The notes under the pieces were generated by a model, which searched no databases, was not told where the DNA came from, and saw only the letters and a program-made list of their open reading frames with translations. DNA of 15,069 nt from DAOMOD01 sp964526035 (lineage in GTDB: Bacteria; Pseudomonadota; Gammaproteobacteria; Xanthomonadales; BPKI01): positions 1-15,069 of the forward strand of contig CAZGKE010000079.1 of assembly GCA_964526035.1 (NCBI GenBank). Reading direction: 5' to 3'. This document shows positions 1 through 6,550 of the stretch, piece after piece. The number at the start of each line of letters is the position of its first letter. Within the stretch, counting starts at the first letter, position 1. Position numbers and translations under genes: made by a program.

Positions 1-765
1 GAACTCGCCGCGGAACTTGGCGCCGGCGATCAGTGCACCCATGTCGAGCGACAGGACGCGCTTGCCTTTCATGCCCTCCGGTACCTCGCCGTGGATGATG
101 CGCTGGGCCAGGCCCTCGACGATGGCGGTCTTGCCGACGCCGGGCTCGCCAATCAGCACCGGATTGTTCTTGGTGCGCCGCTGCAGCACCTGGATGACGC
201 GGCGGATCTCTTCGTCGCGGCCGATCACCGGATCGAGTTTGCTCGATTCGGCGCGTTTGGTGAGGTCGATGGTGTACTTCTCCAGCGCCTCGCGCTGTTC
301 TTCGGCGGCCGGATCACTGACCGCCTCGCCGCCGCGCATGGCAACGATGGCCTGCTCCAGCGCCGCCTTGTGCACCCCGGCAGCCTTCAGCGCCTGGCCG
401 GCCTCGCCCTTGTCATCGCAGACGGCCAGCACGAACAGCTCACTGGCAATGAACTGGTCGCCGCGCTGCTGGGCGAGCTTGTCGGCCACATTGAGCAGGC
501 GAGCGAGATCGTTGCCGACGGTCACGTTGCCTTCCTGGCCGTGCACCTTCGGCAGGCGTTCCAGCGCCTCGCCAAGGCGCTGGCGCAGCGCCGGCACGTT
601 GCCGCCGGCCTTTGAAACCAGCGGCGCCGAACCGCCGCCCTGCTGGTCGAGCAGGGCCACCAGCACGTGCACCGGCTCGATCACGTTGTGGTCGCGGCCC
701 ACGGCCAGCGACTGGGCGTCGGCCAGCGCCTGCTGGAAACGACTGGTAAGTTTGTCCATGCGCAT
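1..765 (-). CDS. clpB: ClpB disaggregase, N-terminal part (partial, runs off the window)
   Basis: ATP-dependent chaperone of the Hsp100 family that works with DnaK to pull proteins out of aggregates in the cytoplasm. The visible 255 residues begin MRMDKLTSRFQQALADAQSL, very close to E. coli ClpB, and cover the N-terminal double-Clp domain (about 1-145) and the start of the first AAA+ domain. The Walker A motif GEPGVGKT is at residues 206-213, the same numbering as E. coli, and the signature GRDEEIRRVIQVLQRR precedes it. The start at 765 matches the E. coli N-terminus; an internal ATG at 759 is possible. A GGAAA ribosome-binding-like sequence lies about 10 bases upstream. The remaining two thirds of the protein (rest of AAA-1, the middle coiled coil, AAA-2) lie beyond base 1. 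A sigma-32-type promoter upstream (812-841) fits heat-shock control. It is on the same strand as pgk but has its own promoter. Confidence 0.97.
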   Translation of the reverse strand, partial: MRMDKLTSRFQQALADAQSLAVGRDHNVIEPVHVLVALLDQQGGGSAPLVSKAGGNVPALRQRLGEALERLPKVHGQEGNVTVGNDLARLLNVADKLAQQRGDQFIASELFVLAVCDDKGEAGQALKAAGVHKAALEQAIVAMRGGEAVSDPAAEEQREALEKYTIDLTKRAESSKLDPVIGRDEEIRRVIQVLQRRTKNNPVLIGEPGVGKTAIVEGLAQRIIHGEVPEGMKGKRVLSLDMGALIAGAKFRGEF

Positions 766-787
766 CGGGGCGTTTCCAATGAATGAG

Positions 788-802
788 GGCGGCCACGCCG
801 CC
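788..802 (-). promoter_or_regulatory. Short perfect hairpin at the expected 5' end of the clpB transcript
   Basis: On the minus strand this reads GGCGGC-GTG-GCCGCC, a six-base perfect stem with a three-base loop. If transcription starts about seven bases past the -10 element at 812-820, near 805, the hairpin would be almost at the 5' end of the clpB mRNA, which could affect stability. It could equally be chance in GC-rich DNA. Confidence 0.35.
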
Positions 803-811
803 GATGCGCAT

Positions 812-841
812 TACATGCGGCCATCAGGGCGAAGCTTCAAG
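812..841 (-). promoter_or_regulatory. Sigma-32 (RpoH) heat-shock promoter of clpB
   Basis: Minus strand: -35 CTTGAA at 841-836, a 15-base spacer, and -10 CCGCATGTA at 820-812. The E. coli sigma-32 consensus is CTTGAAA and CCCCATnTA; the -10 differs by one base and the spacing is in the normal range. The start would fall about 40 bases before the clpB ATG. clpB is a classical RpoH target, so sequence and gene agree. Confidence 0.7.
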
Positions 842-858
842 TCAGGCATGCAGCCGTT

Positions 859-948
859 GTAGCCTGGATGCAGCGCAGCGAAATCCAGGACGCCACCTCG
901 CGCGATGCTACGCCCATCCCGGATTCCGCTGCGCTGCATCCAGGCTAC
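859..948. repeat. Long inverted repeat, probable dispersed palindromic element
   Basis: The arms 859-886 and 921-948 are 28 bases each and complementary except for one position; 34 bases lie between them. The arm begins GTAGCCTGGATGCAGCGCAG. It sits between the 3' end of pgk and the clpB promoter, in otherwise non-coding DNA. The arm resembles a palindrome I recall as recurring between genes in many GC-rich gammaproteobacteria, but only one copy is visible here, so dispersal is an inference. Read from pgk, it could also act as a transcript-end hairpin; no T tract follows it. Confidence 0.75.
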
Positions 949-1052
949 GAAACACGGGGAAACCTGGCGGTGGAATCCGGGCAGTGTGCTCAGGGGTCCA
1001 GGGTCACGATGGCGCGATTGATGTAGTCATCGCGACGACTGCATTCCTGCAC

Positions 1053-2228
1053 TCAGGATGCCCGCGCCTCCAGCATCGCCACTGCAGGCAGGGTCTTTCC
1101 TTCGAGGAACTCCAGAAAGGCGCCGCCTCCGGTGGAGATGTAGGACACCCGATCCTGCACTCCGTACTTGGCGATGGCGGCCAGCGTGTCGCCGCCGCCG
1201 GCGATCGAGAACGCCGGGCTGTCCGCAATGGCGTGGGCCAGGGCCTCGGTGCCCTTGCCGAAGGCCTCGAATTCGAACACGCCGACCGGGCCGTTCCACA
1301 CCACCGTGCCGGCGCTGGCAATCATGGCGGCATAGCGCGCTGCGGTGTCCGGGCCGATGTCGAGAATCATATCGCCCTCGCTCACCTCGCCTGCGGCCTT
1401 GATCGTGGCCGGAGCTTCGGCGCTGAACTCGGGCGCCACCACCACATCGCCAGGCAGCGGGATGTCGGCACCGCGCGTTTTCGCCGCATCGAGGATGCGT
1501 CGTGCGGTATCGAGCAGGTCGGCCTCGTGCAGCGACTTGCCCACCGGGTGCCCGGTAGCGGCGAGGAAGGTATTGGCGATGCCGCCGCCGACGATCAGCT
1601 GGTCCACCTTGCCGGCCAGGCTCTCCAGCAGCGCCAGCTTGGTGGACACCTTGGACCCTGCAACGATCGCCAGCAGCGGACGCGCCGGAGCGTGCAGCGC
1701 CTTGCCCAGGGCGTCCAGCTCCGCGCAGAGCAACGGGCCGGCGCAGGCCAGCGGCGCAAAGCGCGCCACACCGTGGGTGGAAGCCTGGGCGCGGTGCGCG
1801 GTGCCGAAGGCGTCCATCACGAACACGTCGCAGAGCGCGGCATAGCGTTTCGACAGCGCTTCGTCGTCCTTTTTTTCTCCGTGGTTGAAGCGCACGTTCT
1901 CCAGCAGAGCCAGCTGGCCGGGATCGAGTTCGGGCGGCGCGTCGAGATTGCCGATCAGCGGCACCGGCTGACCGAGGGCTTCCGACAGCCACGCCGCCAC
2001 CGGCGCCAGCGAAGCGGCCGCGTCGAACACGCCCTCCTCGGGCCGTCCCAGATGCGACATCACCAGCACCCTCGCCCCGGCATCGAGCGCCGAACGCAGC
2101 GTCGGCAGTGCCGCTTCGAGCCGCTGGGTTGCAGTGATGCGCCCGACCTTGATCGGCACATTCAGATCCTCACGAATCAGCACGCGTTTGTCGCGAAGCT
2201 CGAGATCGGACATGCGGAGGAAGGGCAT
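1053..2228 (-). CDS. pgk: Phosphoglycerate kinase
   Basis: Glycolytic/gluconeogenic cytoplasmic enzyme that transfers the acyl phosphate of 1,3-bisphosphoglycerate to ADP. The 391-residue product has the normal family length. Visible family motifs: DLNVP at residues 21-25 (substrate loop), SHLGRP in the N-terminal domain, the AGSKVSTK nucleotide-side motif, VWNGPVGVFE, and STGGGAFLEFLEG at 365-377. The start at 2228 gives MPFLRMSDLELRDKRVLIRE; the internal ATG at residue 6 is also plausible because neither has a strong ribosome-binding site. E. coli Pgk has a similar short N-terminal lead. The gene stands alone, without gap, pyk or fba next to it, and reads toward clpB. Confidence 0.98.
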   Translation of the reverse strand: MPFLRMSDLELRDKRVLIREDLNVPIKVGRITATQRLEAALPTLRSALDAGARVLVMSHLGRPEEGVFDAAASLAPVAAWLSEALGQPVPLIGNLDAPPELDPGQLALLENVRFNHGEKKDDEALSKRYAALCDVFVMDAFGTAHRAQASTHGVARFAPLACAGPLLCAELDALGKALHAPARPLLAIVAGSKVSTKLALLESLAGKVDQLIVGGGIANTFLAATGHPVGKSLHEADLLDTARRILDAAKTRGADIPLPGDVVVAPEFSAEAPATIKAAGEVSEGDMILDIGPDTAARYAAMIASAGTVVWNGPVGVFEFEAFGKGTEALAHAIADSPAFSIAGGGDTLAAIAKYGVQDRVSYISTGGGAFLEFLEGKTLPAVAMLEARAS

Positions 2229-2260
2229 GGGGGGTTCCGGATGGCGGGGAGAGACCGCCG

Positions 2261-2289
2261 ATTACAGCGGAGGGGGAGGTTGTGGGCAA
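2261..2289 (-). promoter_or_regulatory. Sigma-70-like promoter of pgk
   Basis: Minus strand: -35 TTGCCC at 2289-2284 (4 of 6 consensus), a 17-base spacer, and -10 TGTAAT at 2266-2261 (5 of 6). It would start transcription about 25 bases before the pgk ATG. Confidence 0.55.
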
Positions 2290-2292
2290 GTC

Positions 2293-2447
2293 GGGAGGAG
2301 CAGGGAGCGGGGCAGAGCTGGCGGGCTGCTCTTGGAGCCCACCCGTGGGCGACAGGGGCCTGGCATCCCAGCGGAGGACCGTCGCGGCCGTGTGGAGCGC
2401 GATGCCATTCCCCCGCTCCGCGTCCCTGCTCCCCGCTCCCCCCTCCC
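2293..2447. repeat. Intergenic repeat cluster: REP-like hairpin between inverted purine/pyrimidine tracts
   Basis: The 302-base pgk-hemN gap holds this structure. A G-rich tract (about 2293-2312) and a C-rich tract (about 2411-2447) are imperfect inverted copies; the best shared core is GGAGCAGGGA at 2297-2306 against TCCCTGCTCC at 2423-2432. Both tracts run in loose seven-base periods such as GCTCCCC. Between them, GCCCA-CCCG-TGGGC (2337-2350) preceded by TTGGA and followed by GAC looks like a REP/SMAG-type palindrome of Pseudomonas and Stenotrophomonas. No protein-coding signal is seen here. Confidence 0.5.
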
Positions 2448-2450
2448 CGC

Positions 2451-2464
2451 TTGATTCAAATCAA
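2451..2464 (+). promoter_or_regulatory. Perfect Fnr/Anr/Dnr box upstream of hemN
   Basis: TTGAT-TCAA-ATCAA, fully symmetric and matching the consensus at every defined position. If it activates as a class II site (centre at -41.5), transcription would start near 2499, with CAGGAT at 2487-2492 as a weak -10, about 32 bases before the hemN ATG. The Fnr-like protein encoded two genes later (3984-4724) has the recognition residues for this sequence, so hemN-fnr is probably autoregulated by anoxia. Confidence 0.88.
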
Positions 2465-2530
2465 GGCACCAACAACAGCCAGGTCGCAGGATGCGCCGAC
2501 AGACAGCTGCCGCGTAAGGGACCGCCCGCC

Positions 2531-3937
2531 ATGGCCTACGCCACCCGATTCGATGCCGACCTGATCCGCCGTTACGATCTGGCCGGACCGCGCTACACCT
2601 CATATCCCACCGCTCCGCAGTTCAATGCGGACTTTCGCGAGGCGGAGTACCGCGAGCACGCCCTGGGCAGCAACGAGGATCCGATTCCGCGACCGCTGTC
2701 GCTGTACCTCCATATTCCCTTCTGCGCCAGCCCGTGCTTCTACTGCGGCTGCCATCGCATCATCGTGCATCCGACGCTCGCCGCCGAACGCTCAGGCGCC
2801 TACCTCGAGCGCCTGCTGCGCGAGGTCGAACTGCAGGGCGCCCTCTTCGACCGCGACCGCGACGTCACCCAGATCCACCTCGGCGGTGGCACCCCGACCT
2901 TTTTCACCGACGCCCAGCTTGGGCAGCTGATGCAGAGCATTGACCGGCACTTCCACCTGGTGCGTGACGAAACCCGCGAGTTCTCCATCGAGGTCGATCC
3001 GCGCACCGTGGACGCTTCGAAAATCCGGATGCTGGCCGATCTCGGTTTCAACCGCATCAGCCTCGGCGTGCAGGACTTCAATCCCGAGGTGCAGAAGGCC
3101 GTCAACCGCGAGCAGAGCCTGGAGGACACGCTCGAACTGATGCAGGCGGCGCGCGACGCCGGATTTTTCTCGATCAACCTCGATCTGATCTATGGCCTGC
3201 CGCTGCAGACCGCGGACAGTTTCGCGCGCACCCTGGAACAGGTCATCGCGGCGCGCCCCGACCGCATCGCCACCTACAGCTATGCCCACCTGCCGCACCT
3301 GTTCAAGGCGCAGCGCAAGATCCACGCCGAAGACCTGCCGACACCGGCGCAGAAGCTCGATCTGCTGGGCCTGACCGTCACCACCTTGACCGACGGCGGC
3401 TACCACTACGTCGGCATGGATCACTTCGCCCTGCCCAACGACGAGCTGGTGCGCGCGCAATTGAACGGCAGCCTGCACCGCAACTTCAACGGCTACTCCA
3501 CGCAGGCCGAGTGCGACCTGATCGGCATGGGCTGCTCAAGCATCGCCAGCGTCGGCGACAGCTACAGCCAGAATGCCAAGGACCTCATCCCCTACTACGC
3601 CGAGATCGACCACGGCCGCCTGCCGGTGGTGCGCGGCCTTGCGCTGAACGCCGACGATCGACTGCGGCGCGAAGTCATCAACGGCCTGATGTGCCGCGAC
3701 GAGTTGTCCTTCGAACCGCTCGAGCGCGCCTTTGAAATCGACTTTTCCAGCTATTTCCGCAGCGAACTGGCGCGCCTGCGCCCGCTGCAGGACGATGGAC
3801 TGGTCGAGCTGAGCAGCAACGCCATCCGCATCACGCCGCAGGGACGCCTGCTGCTGCGCGCAGTTGCAATGGTGTTCGATGCCTACCTGCGTCCGGCCAC
3901 GGTGACCGATATTCCGCGCTACTCGCGGGTGATCTGA
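2531..3937 (+). CDS. hemN: Oxygen-independent coproporphyrinogen III dehydrogenase
   Basis: Radical-SAM enzyme that oxidatively decarboxylates coproporphyrinogen III to protoporphyrinogen IX without oxygen, the anaerobic step of heme synthesis. The 468-residue protein (E. coli HemN 457) has the HemN N-terminal signature RYDLAGPRYTSYPTAPQF and the cluster motif C65-x3-C69-x2-C72-x-C74, as in HemN proper, where the extra cysteine separates it from HemW-like paralogs. GGGTPT is at 118-123 for SAM binding. I chose the ATG at 2531 because the homology begins there and TAAGGGA stands nine bases upstream; the frame is open further upstream but that part is low-complexity intergenic sequence. It is preceded by a perfect Fnr box and followed after 46 bases by the fnr-type regulator. 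In denitrifiers HemN also feeds heme c and d1 supply for NirS. Confidence 0.98.
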   Translation: MAYATRFDADLIRRYDLAGPRYTSYPTAPQFNADFREAEYREHALGSNEDPIPRPLSLYLHIPFCASPCFYCGCHRIIVHPTLAAERSGAYLERLLREVELQGALFDRDRDVTQIHLGGGTPTFFTDAQLGQLMQSIDRHFHLVRDETREFSIEVDPRTVDASKIRMLADLGFNRISLGVQDFNPEVQKAVNREQSLEDTLELMQAARDAGFFSINLDLIYGLPLQTADSFARTLEQVIAARPDRIATYSYAHLPHLFKAQRKIHAEDLPTPAQKLDLLGLTVTTLTDGGYHYVGMDHFALPNDELVRAQLNGSLHRNFNGYSTQAECDLIGMGCSSIASVGDSYSQNAKDLIPYYAEIDHGRLPVVRGLALNADDRLRREVINGLMCRDELSFEPLERAFEIDFSSYFRSELARLRPLQDDGLVELSSNAIRITPQGRLLLRAVAMVFDAYLRPATVTDIPRYSRVI

Positions 3938-3946
3938 AGCGGGTTC

Positions 3947-3981
3947 CGGTATCCTTGCGGCGTTCACGTCCGGGGATACCG
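3947..3981 (+). promoter_or_regulatory. Inverted repeat overlapping the fnr ribosome-binding site
   Basis: CGGTATCC (3947-3954) and GGATACCG (3974-3981) form an eight-base perfect stem around a 19-base loop in the hemN-fnr spacer. The right arm contains the probable Shine-Dalgarno GGGGAT (3972-3977) of the TTG-started regulator. Pairing would hide it, which suggests, but does not prove, translational tuning. Confidence 0.4.
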
Positions 3982-3983
3982 CG

Positions 3984-4724
3984 TTGACCCTTCAGAGCCA
4001 GGCACAAGTCGACCTTCAGGAGGGCGACGAGAACCGCTTCTGCGGCACCTGCGCTTTCAGCAGCGTGTGCCGCGACTCGGGGGTGGACAAGGTCGATCTG
4101 CGCAAGCTCAGCATGATTGTCGAGCACACCGAGCCGATGAAGTCGGGCGTCCACGTGTTCCGCCTCGGCGAGCGGTTTCAGGCCATCTTCGCGGTGCGCG
4201 TGGGCACGGTGATGACCTATGTCACCGACGAACACGGCCGCGAGCAGGTGCTCGGCTTCCACCTTCCCGGCGAGATGCTGGGCCTCGATGCCATCGACCC
4301 TGAGCACTACCAGTCCAACGCCGTGGCCCTTGAGTCCACCTCGCTGTGCCGCTTTTCGTTTCCCGACATCTCGCGCCTGTCGATCGAGCTTCCGCAGCTG
4401 CAGAGACAGCTGTTCAAACTGCTCAGTCGTGACATTGCCCGCTCCGCGATGTACTCCGGCGACTTCTCGGCCGAGGAGCGCATGGCCGCATTCCTGCTCG
4501 ACCTGTCAGCGCGTTTCGCGGCACGAGGCTACTCGCCGCGCGAATTTCGCCTGACCATGGCGCGCAAGGACATCGCCAATTTCCTGCGGCTGGCCACGGA
4601 AACGGTCAGTCGCGTGCTTGGGCGCTTTCAGGACGAGAAGCTGATCGCCGTTGACCGGCGCCTGCTGACGCTGCTCGACCGACCCCGCCTGGATACGCTG
4701 GCGCGTCCGGTGCTGCGCCGCTGA
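3984..4724 (+). CDS. fnr: Fnr/Anr-type oxygen-sensing transcription regulator
   Basis: CRP/FNR-family activator that binds a [4Fe-4S] cluster; under anoxia it dimerises and binds TTGAT-N4-ATCAA. The 246-residue product aligns to E. coli Fnr almost without gaps. The cluster cysteines are C20, C23, C29 and C122, the same numbers as in E. coli. A cyclic-nucleotide-like beta barrel (about 50-140) is followed by the dimer helix and a C-terminal helix-turn-helix. The recognition helix has E206, S209 and R210 (ETVSR), the ExxSR trio that reads TTGAT. The presence of all four cysteines separates it from the cluster-less Dnr/NnrR NO regulators. Start is TTG at 3984, chosen because it keeps the cysteine region and has GGGGAT upstream; the next ATG would delete the cluster ligands. 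It probably shares a transcript with hemN and possibly nnrS. Confidence 0.96.
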   Translation: MTLQSQAQVDLQEGDENRFCGTCAFSSVCRDSGVDKVDLRKLSMIVEHTEPMKSGVHVFRLGERFQAIFAVRVGTVMTYVTDEHGREQVLGFHLPGEMLGLDAIDPEHYQSNAVALESTSLCRFSFPDISRLSIELPQLQRQLFKLLSRDIARSAMYSGDFSAEERMAAFLLDLSARFAARGYSPREFRLTMARKDIANFLRLATETVSRVLGRFQDEKLIAVDRRLLTLLDRPRLDTLARPVLRR

Positions 4725-4755
4725 CGTCATCCGCTGCAGGCATCTGACCTGCATC

Positions 4756-6012
4756 ATGGACGTCCACCACGCGGTCGGGAACACTGCCAGCATGGACGAA
4801 CGACCGACACTTTCCCCGCAGTTCCTTGCCGCCGCTCCGCATCGGCTGCTGTTCTTCGTGGGCTCCAGCGCGCTGCTCCTCGGCATGCTGTGGTGGGCAC
4901 TTTGGCTGCTGGCGGCGCGCTTCGCACCCGGCGCCCTGCCGACACCGACAGCGCCCTCGGGCTGGGCCCACGCTGTCGTGCTGCAGTACCAGACCCTGCC
5001 GATGTTCATCTTCGGTTTCCTGATGACGGCCATGCCGAAGTGGCTCGGCGCGCCCGGTTTTCCGCGCGCCGCCTACTTGCCCGTGGGCGGACTGATCTTC
5101 CTCGGCCTGCTGCTCTCGCTCGGCGGCCTGTTCAGCGGCAGCGCGCTGTTCGAAATGGGCCTGATCGTCACCCTGGCGGGCTGGACGGTGGGCCTGATGC
5201 AGCTTGGCGCGTTGCTGCTGCGGCAAGCGCGCATCGACTGGCACGCGCTGTCGATGCTTGCTGCACTGGGCCTTGGCTGGCTGGGTCTGGTCGCCTTCAT
5301 TGTCTGGCCGTGGCTTGGCGAGTGGCGGCTGGCCTATCTGTCGATCAAGCTTGGCACCTTCGGACTGTTGCTGCCGGTGTTCTTCACCGTCACCCACCGC
5401 GTGCTTCCCTTCTTTGCCGCCAACGCCATTCCCGGCTATCGCACGTACCGGCCGATGTGGGTCCTTGGCGCATTCTGGGCGCTGCTGTTCGTTCATCTGC
5501 TGATGGAGCTGGCGCACGCCTACTGGCTGATCTGGATCGTTGATCTTCCTCTGGCGCTGCTGACCGGCTGGCTGTGGCTGCGCTGGCAGCCGCACAGAGC
5601 GCTGGGCAACGGGCTGCTGGCGGTACTGTTCATCGCCTGGGCGTGGCTGCCGATAGCATTCACCATGTTTGCCGCGCAGAGCCTGTGGCTGCAGGTCACC
5701 GGCGATTTCGTGATGCTGCGTGCGCCGCTGCACGCGCTGGCGCTGGGGTACTTCGGTGGCCTGCTGGTGGCCATGGTGACACGGGTGACCCAGGGTCATT
5801 CCGGCCGTCCGCTGGTGATGGGCGCGCTGCCGTGGATAGCGTTCATCGGCACGCAGCTCGCGGTGCTGGCGCGACTGGTCGCCGAGTTCGCCACCGACAG
5901 CGCGCTGTGGATGGCCGCCGCAGCCAGCCTCTGGGTACTCGCCCTGCTGCCCTGGCTGCTGCGCGGCTGCGCGATCTACCTGCTCCCCCGCGCCGACGAC
6001 AAGCCCGGCTGA
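4756..6012 (+). CDS. nnrS: NnrS family membrane protein (NO-stress heme-copper protein)
   Basis: Polytopic inner-membrane protein of the NnrS family, members of which bind heme and copper and protect cells during nitric-oxide stress and denitrification. The 418 residues are almost entirely hydrophobic segments, consistent with the family's twelve membrane helices. Family motifs: GFLMTAMPKW at 87-96, VTHRVLPFF at 212-220 (His214), and MVTRVTQGHSGRP at 340-352 (His348). The start is uncertain: ATG 4756 gives the longest form, whereas ATG 4792 (MDERPTLSPQF) gives an N-terminus closer to typical NnrS and has GGGA 11 bases upstream. It begins 31 bases after fnr, so it probably belongs to the hemN-fnr transcript; I see no separate Fnr box in the spacer. 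Confidence 0.94.
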   Translation: MDVHHAVGNTASMDERPTLSPQFLAAAPHRLLFFVGSSALLLGMLWWALWLLAARFAPGALPTPTAPSGWAHAVVLQYQTLPMFIFGFLMTAMPKWLGAPGFPRAAYLPVGGLIFLGLLLSLGGLFSGSALFEMGLIVTLAGWTVGLMQLGALLLRQARIDWHALSMLAALGLGWLGLVAFIVWPWLGEWRLAYLSIKLGTFGLLLPVFFTVTHRVLPFFAANAIPGYRTYRPMWVLGAFWALLFVHLLMELAHAYWLIWIVDLPLALLTGWLWLRWQPHRALGNGLLAVLFIAWAWLPIAFTMFAAQSLWLQVTGDFVMLRAPLHALALGYFGGLLVAMVTRVTQGHSGRPLVMGALPWIAFIGTQLAVLARLVAEFATDSALWMAAAASLWVLALLPWLLRGCAIYLLPRADDKPG

Positions 6013-6115
6013 GGGAGCTTCTTTTGTCTTTTCCTTTTTTGCCTTTTATTCGGATGACCCCGAACGAGAGCACCCTCCCAGCTTCATCTGCGCCCTACAC
6101 GCACCGGTGATTTTT

Positions 6116-6146
6116 TCCCGGGTCCCGAGTCCCGATTCCCGAGTCC
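6116..6146 (+). repeat. Heptanucleotide tandem repeat (TCCCGRK, four units)
   Basis: Four consecutive seven-base units, TCCCGGG, TCCCGAG, TCCCGAT and TCCCGAG, plus a partial TCC, end five bases before the ATG of the SirB2-family gene. The rest of the 139-base nnrS-SirB2 gap is pyrimidine-rich (TTTTGTC, TTTTCC, TTTTTTG at 6021-6042) with no other clear signal. The unit length is not a multiple of three, and copy number could vary by slippage. Confidence 0.8.
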
Positions 6147-6151
6147 AACAA

Positions 6152-6550
6152 ATGCTCGAACACTATGCCGCCATCAAATCCACCCACATCGCCACCGTGC
6201 TGGCGAGCGGCGGCCTGTTTGCGCTGCGCGGTGCGCTGATGCTGGCGCGTTCGCGTTTGACGCACCACGCGGCACTACGCTACGGCAGCTATCTGATCGA
6301 CACCGTGCTGCTGGGCAGCGCCGTGACGCTCTGCATGATCCTCTCGCAGTACCCGCTGCAGCAGGGCTGGCTGACTGCCAAGGTCGGCGCTTTGCTCGCC
6401 TACATCGTGCTCGGCAGCTTCGCACTCAAGCGCGGCAGCAGCTACCGCGCCCGCGCCCTTTTCCTGGTCGCTGCGCTGGCGACCTTCGGCTACATGTACT
6501 CGGTGGCGCGCGCCCATCATCCTGCGGGATTCCTCCTGCTGGGAAGCTGA
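6152..6550 (+). CDS. SirB2-family small integral membrane protein
   Basis: A 132-residue protein with four hydrophobic segments, resembling SirB2 (E. coli YchQ). Recognisable points are the N-terminal YAAIKSTH, the IDTVLL segment near 49-54, WLTAK at 73-77 followed by AYIVLGSFALKRG, and a last helix near the C-terminus. The biochemical role of SirB2 is not established; the name comes from an old link to Salmonella invasion gene expression. I chose ATG 6152 over an in-frame GTG at 6107 because the family similarity begins at MLEHYAAIK and the intervening codons cover the heptamer repeat. It follows nnrS on the same strand after 139 bases, so co-transcription is possible but uncertain. Confidence 0.8.
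   Translation: MLEHYAAIKSTHIATVLASGGLFALRGALMLARSRLTHHAALRYGSYLIDTVLLGSAVTLCMILSQYPLQQGWLTAKVGALLAYIVLGSFALKRGSSYRARALFLVAALATFGYMYSVARAHHPAGFLLLGS

Noticed and set aside
1013..1034. Hairpin CGCGAT/ATCGCG as a pgk terminator
   Set aside because: Only six base pairs, a ten-base loop and no T tract; the large palindrome further on is the stronger structure.
2282..2530. Upstream extension of the hemN frame by 83 codons
   Set aside because: It translates low-complexity repeat DNA and the Fnr box; HemN homology and a good ribosome-binding site begin at 2531.
783..2564. 593-codon open frame on the plus strand opposite pgk
   Set aside because: It is the mirror of a GC-rich gene; composition is arginine-, glutamine- and histidine-rich, no family is recognisable, and pgk on the other strand is unambiguous.
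4725..4755. Fnr-type box or separate promoter for nnrS
   Set aside because: The spacer has no TTGAT/ATCAA pair and no convincing -35/-10; nnrS is more likely carried by the upstream transcript.
4606..5799. 397-codon minus-strand frame opposite fnr and nnrS
   Set aside because: Glutamine-, arginine- and histidine-rich shadow of hydrophobic nnrS codons.
6116..6146. CRISPR array or direct-repeat array
   Set aside because: Units are seven bases with no spacers; this is a simple tandem repeat.
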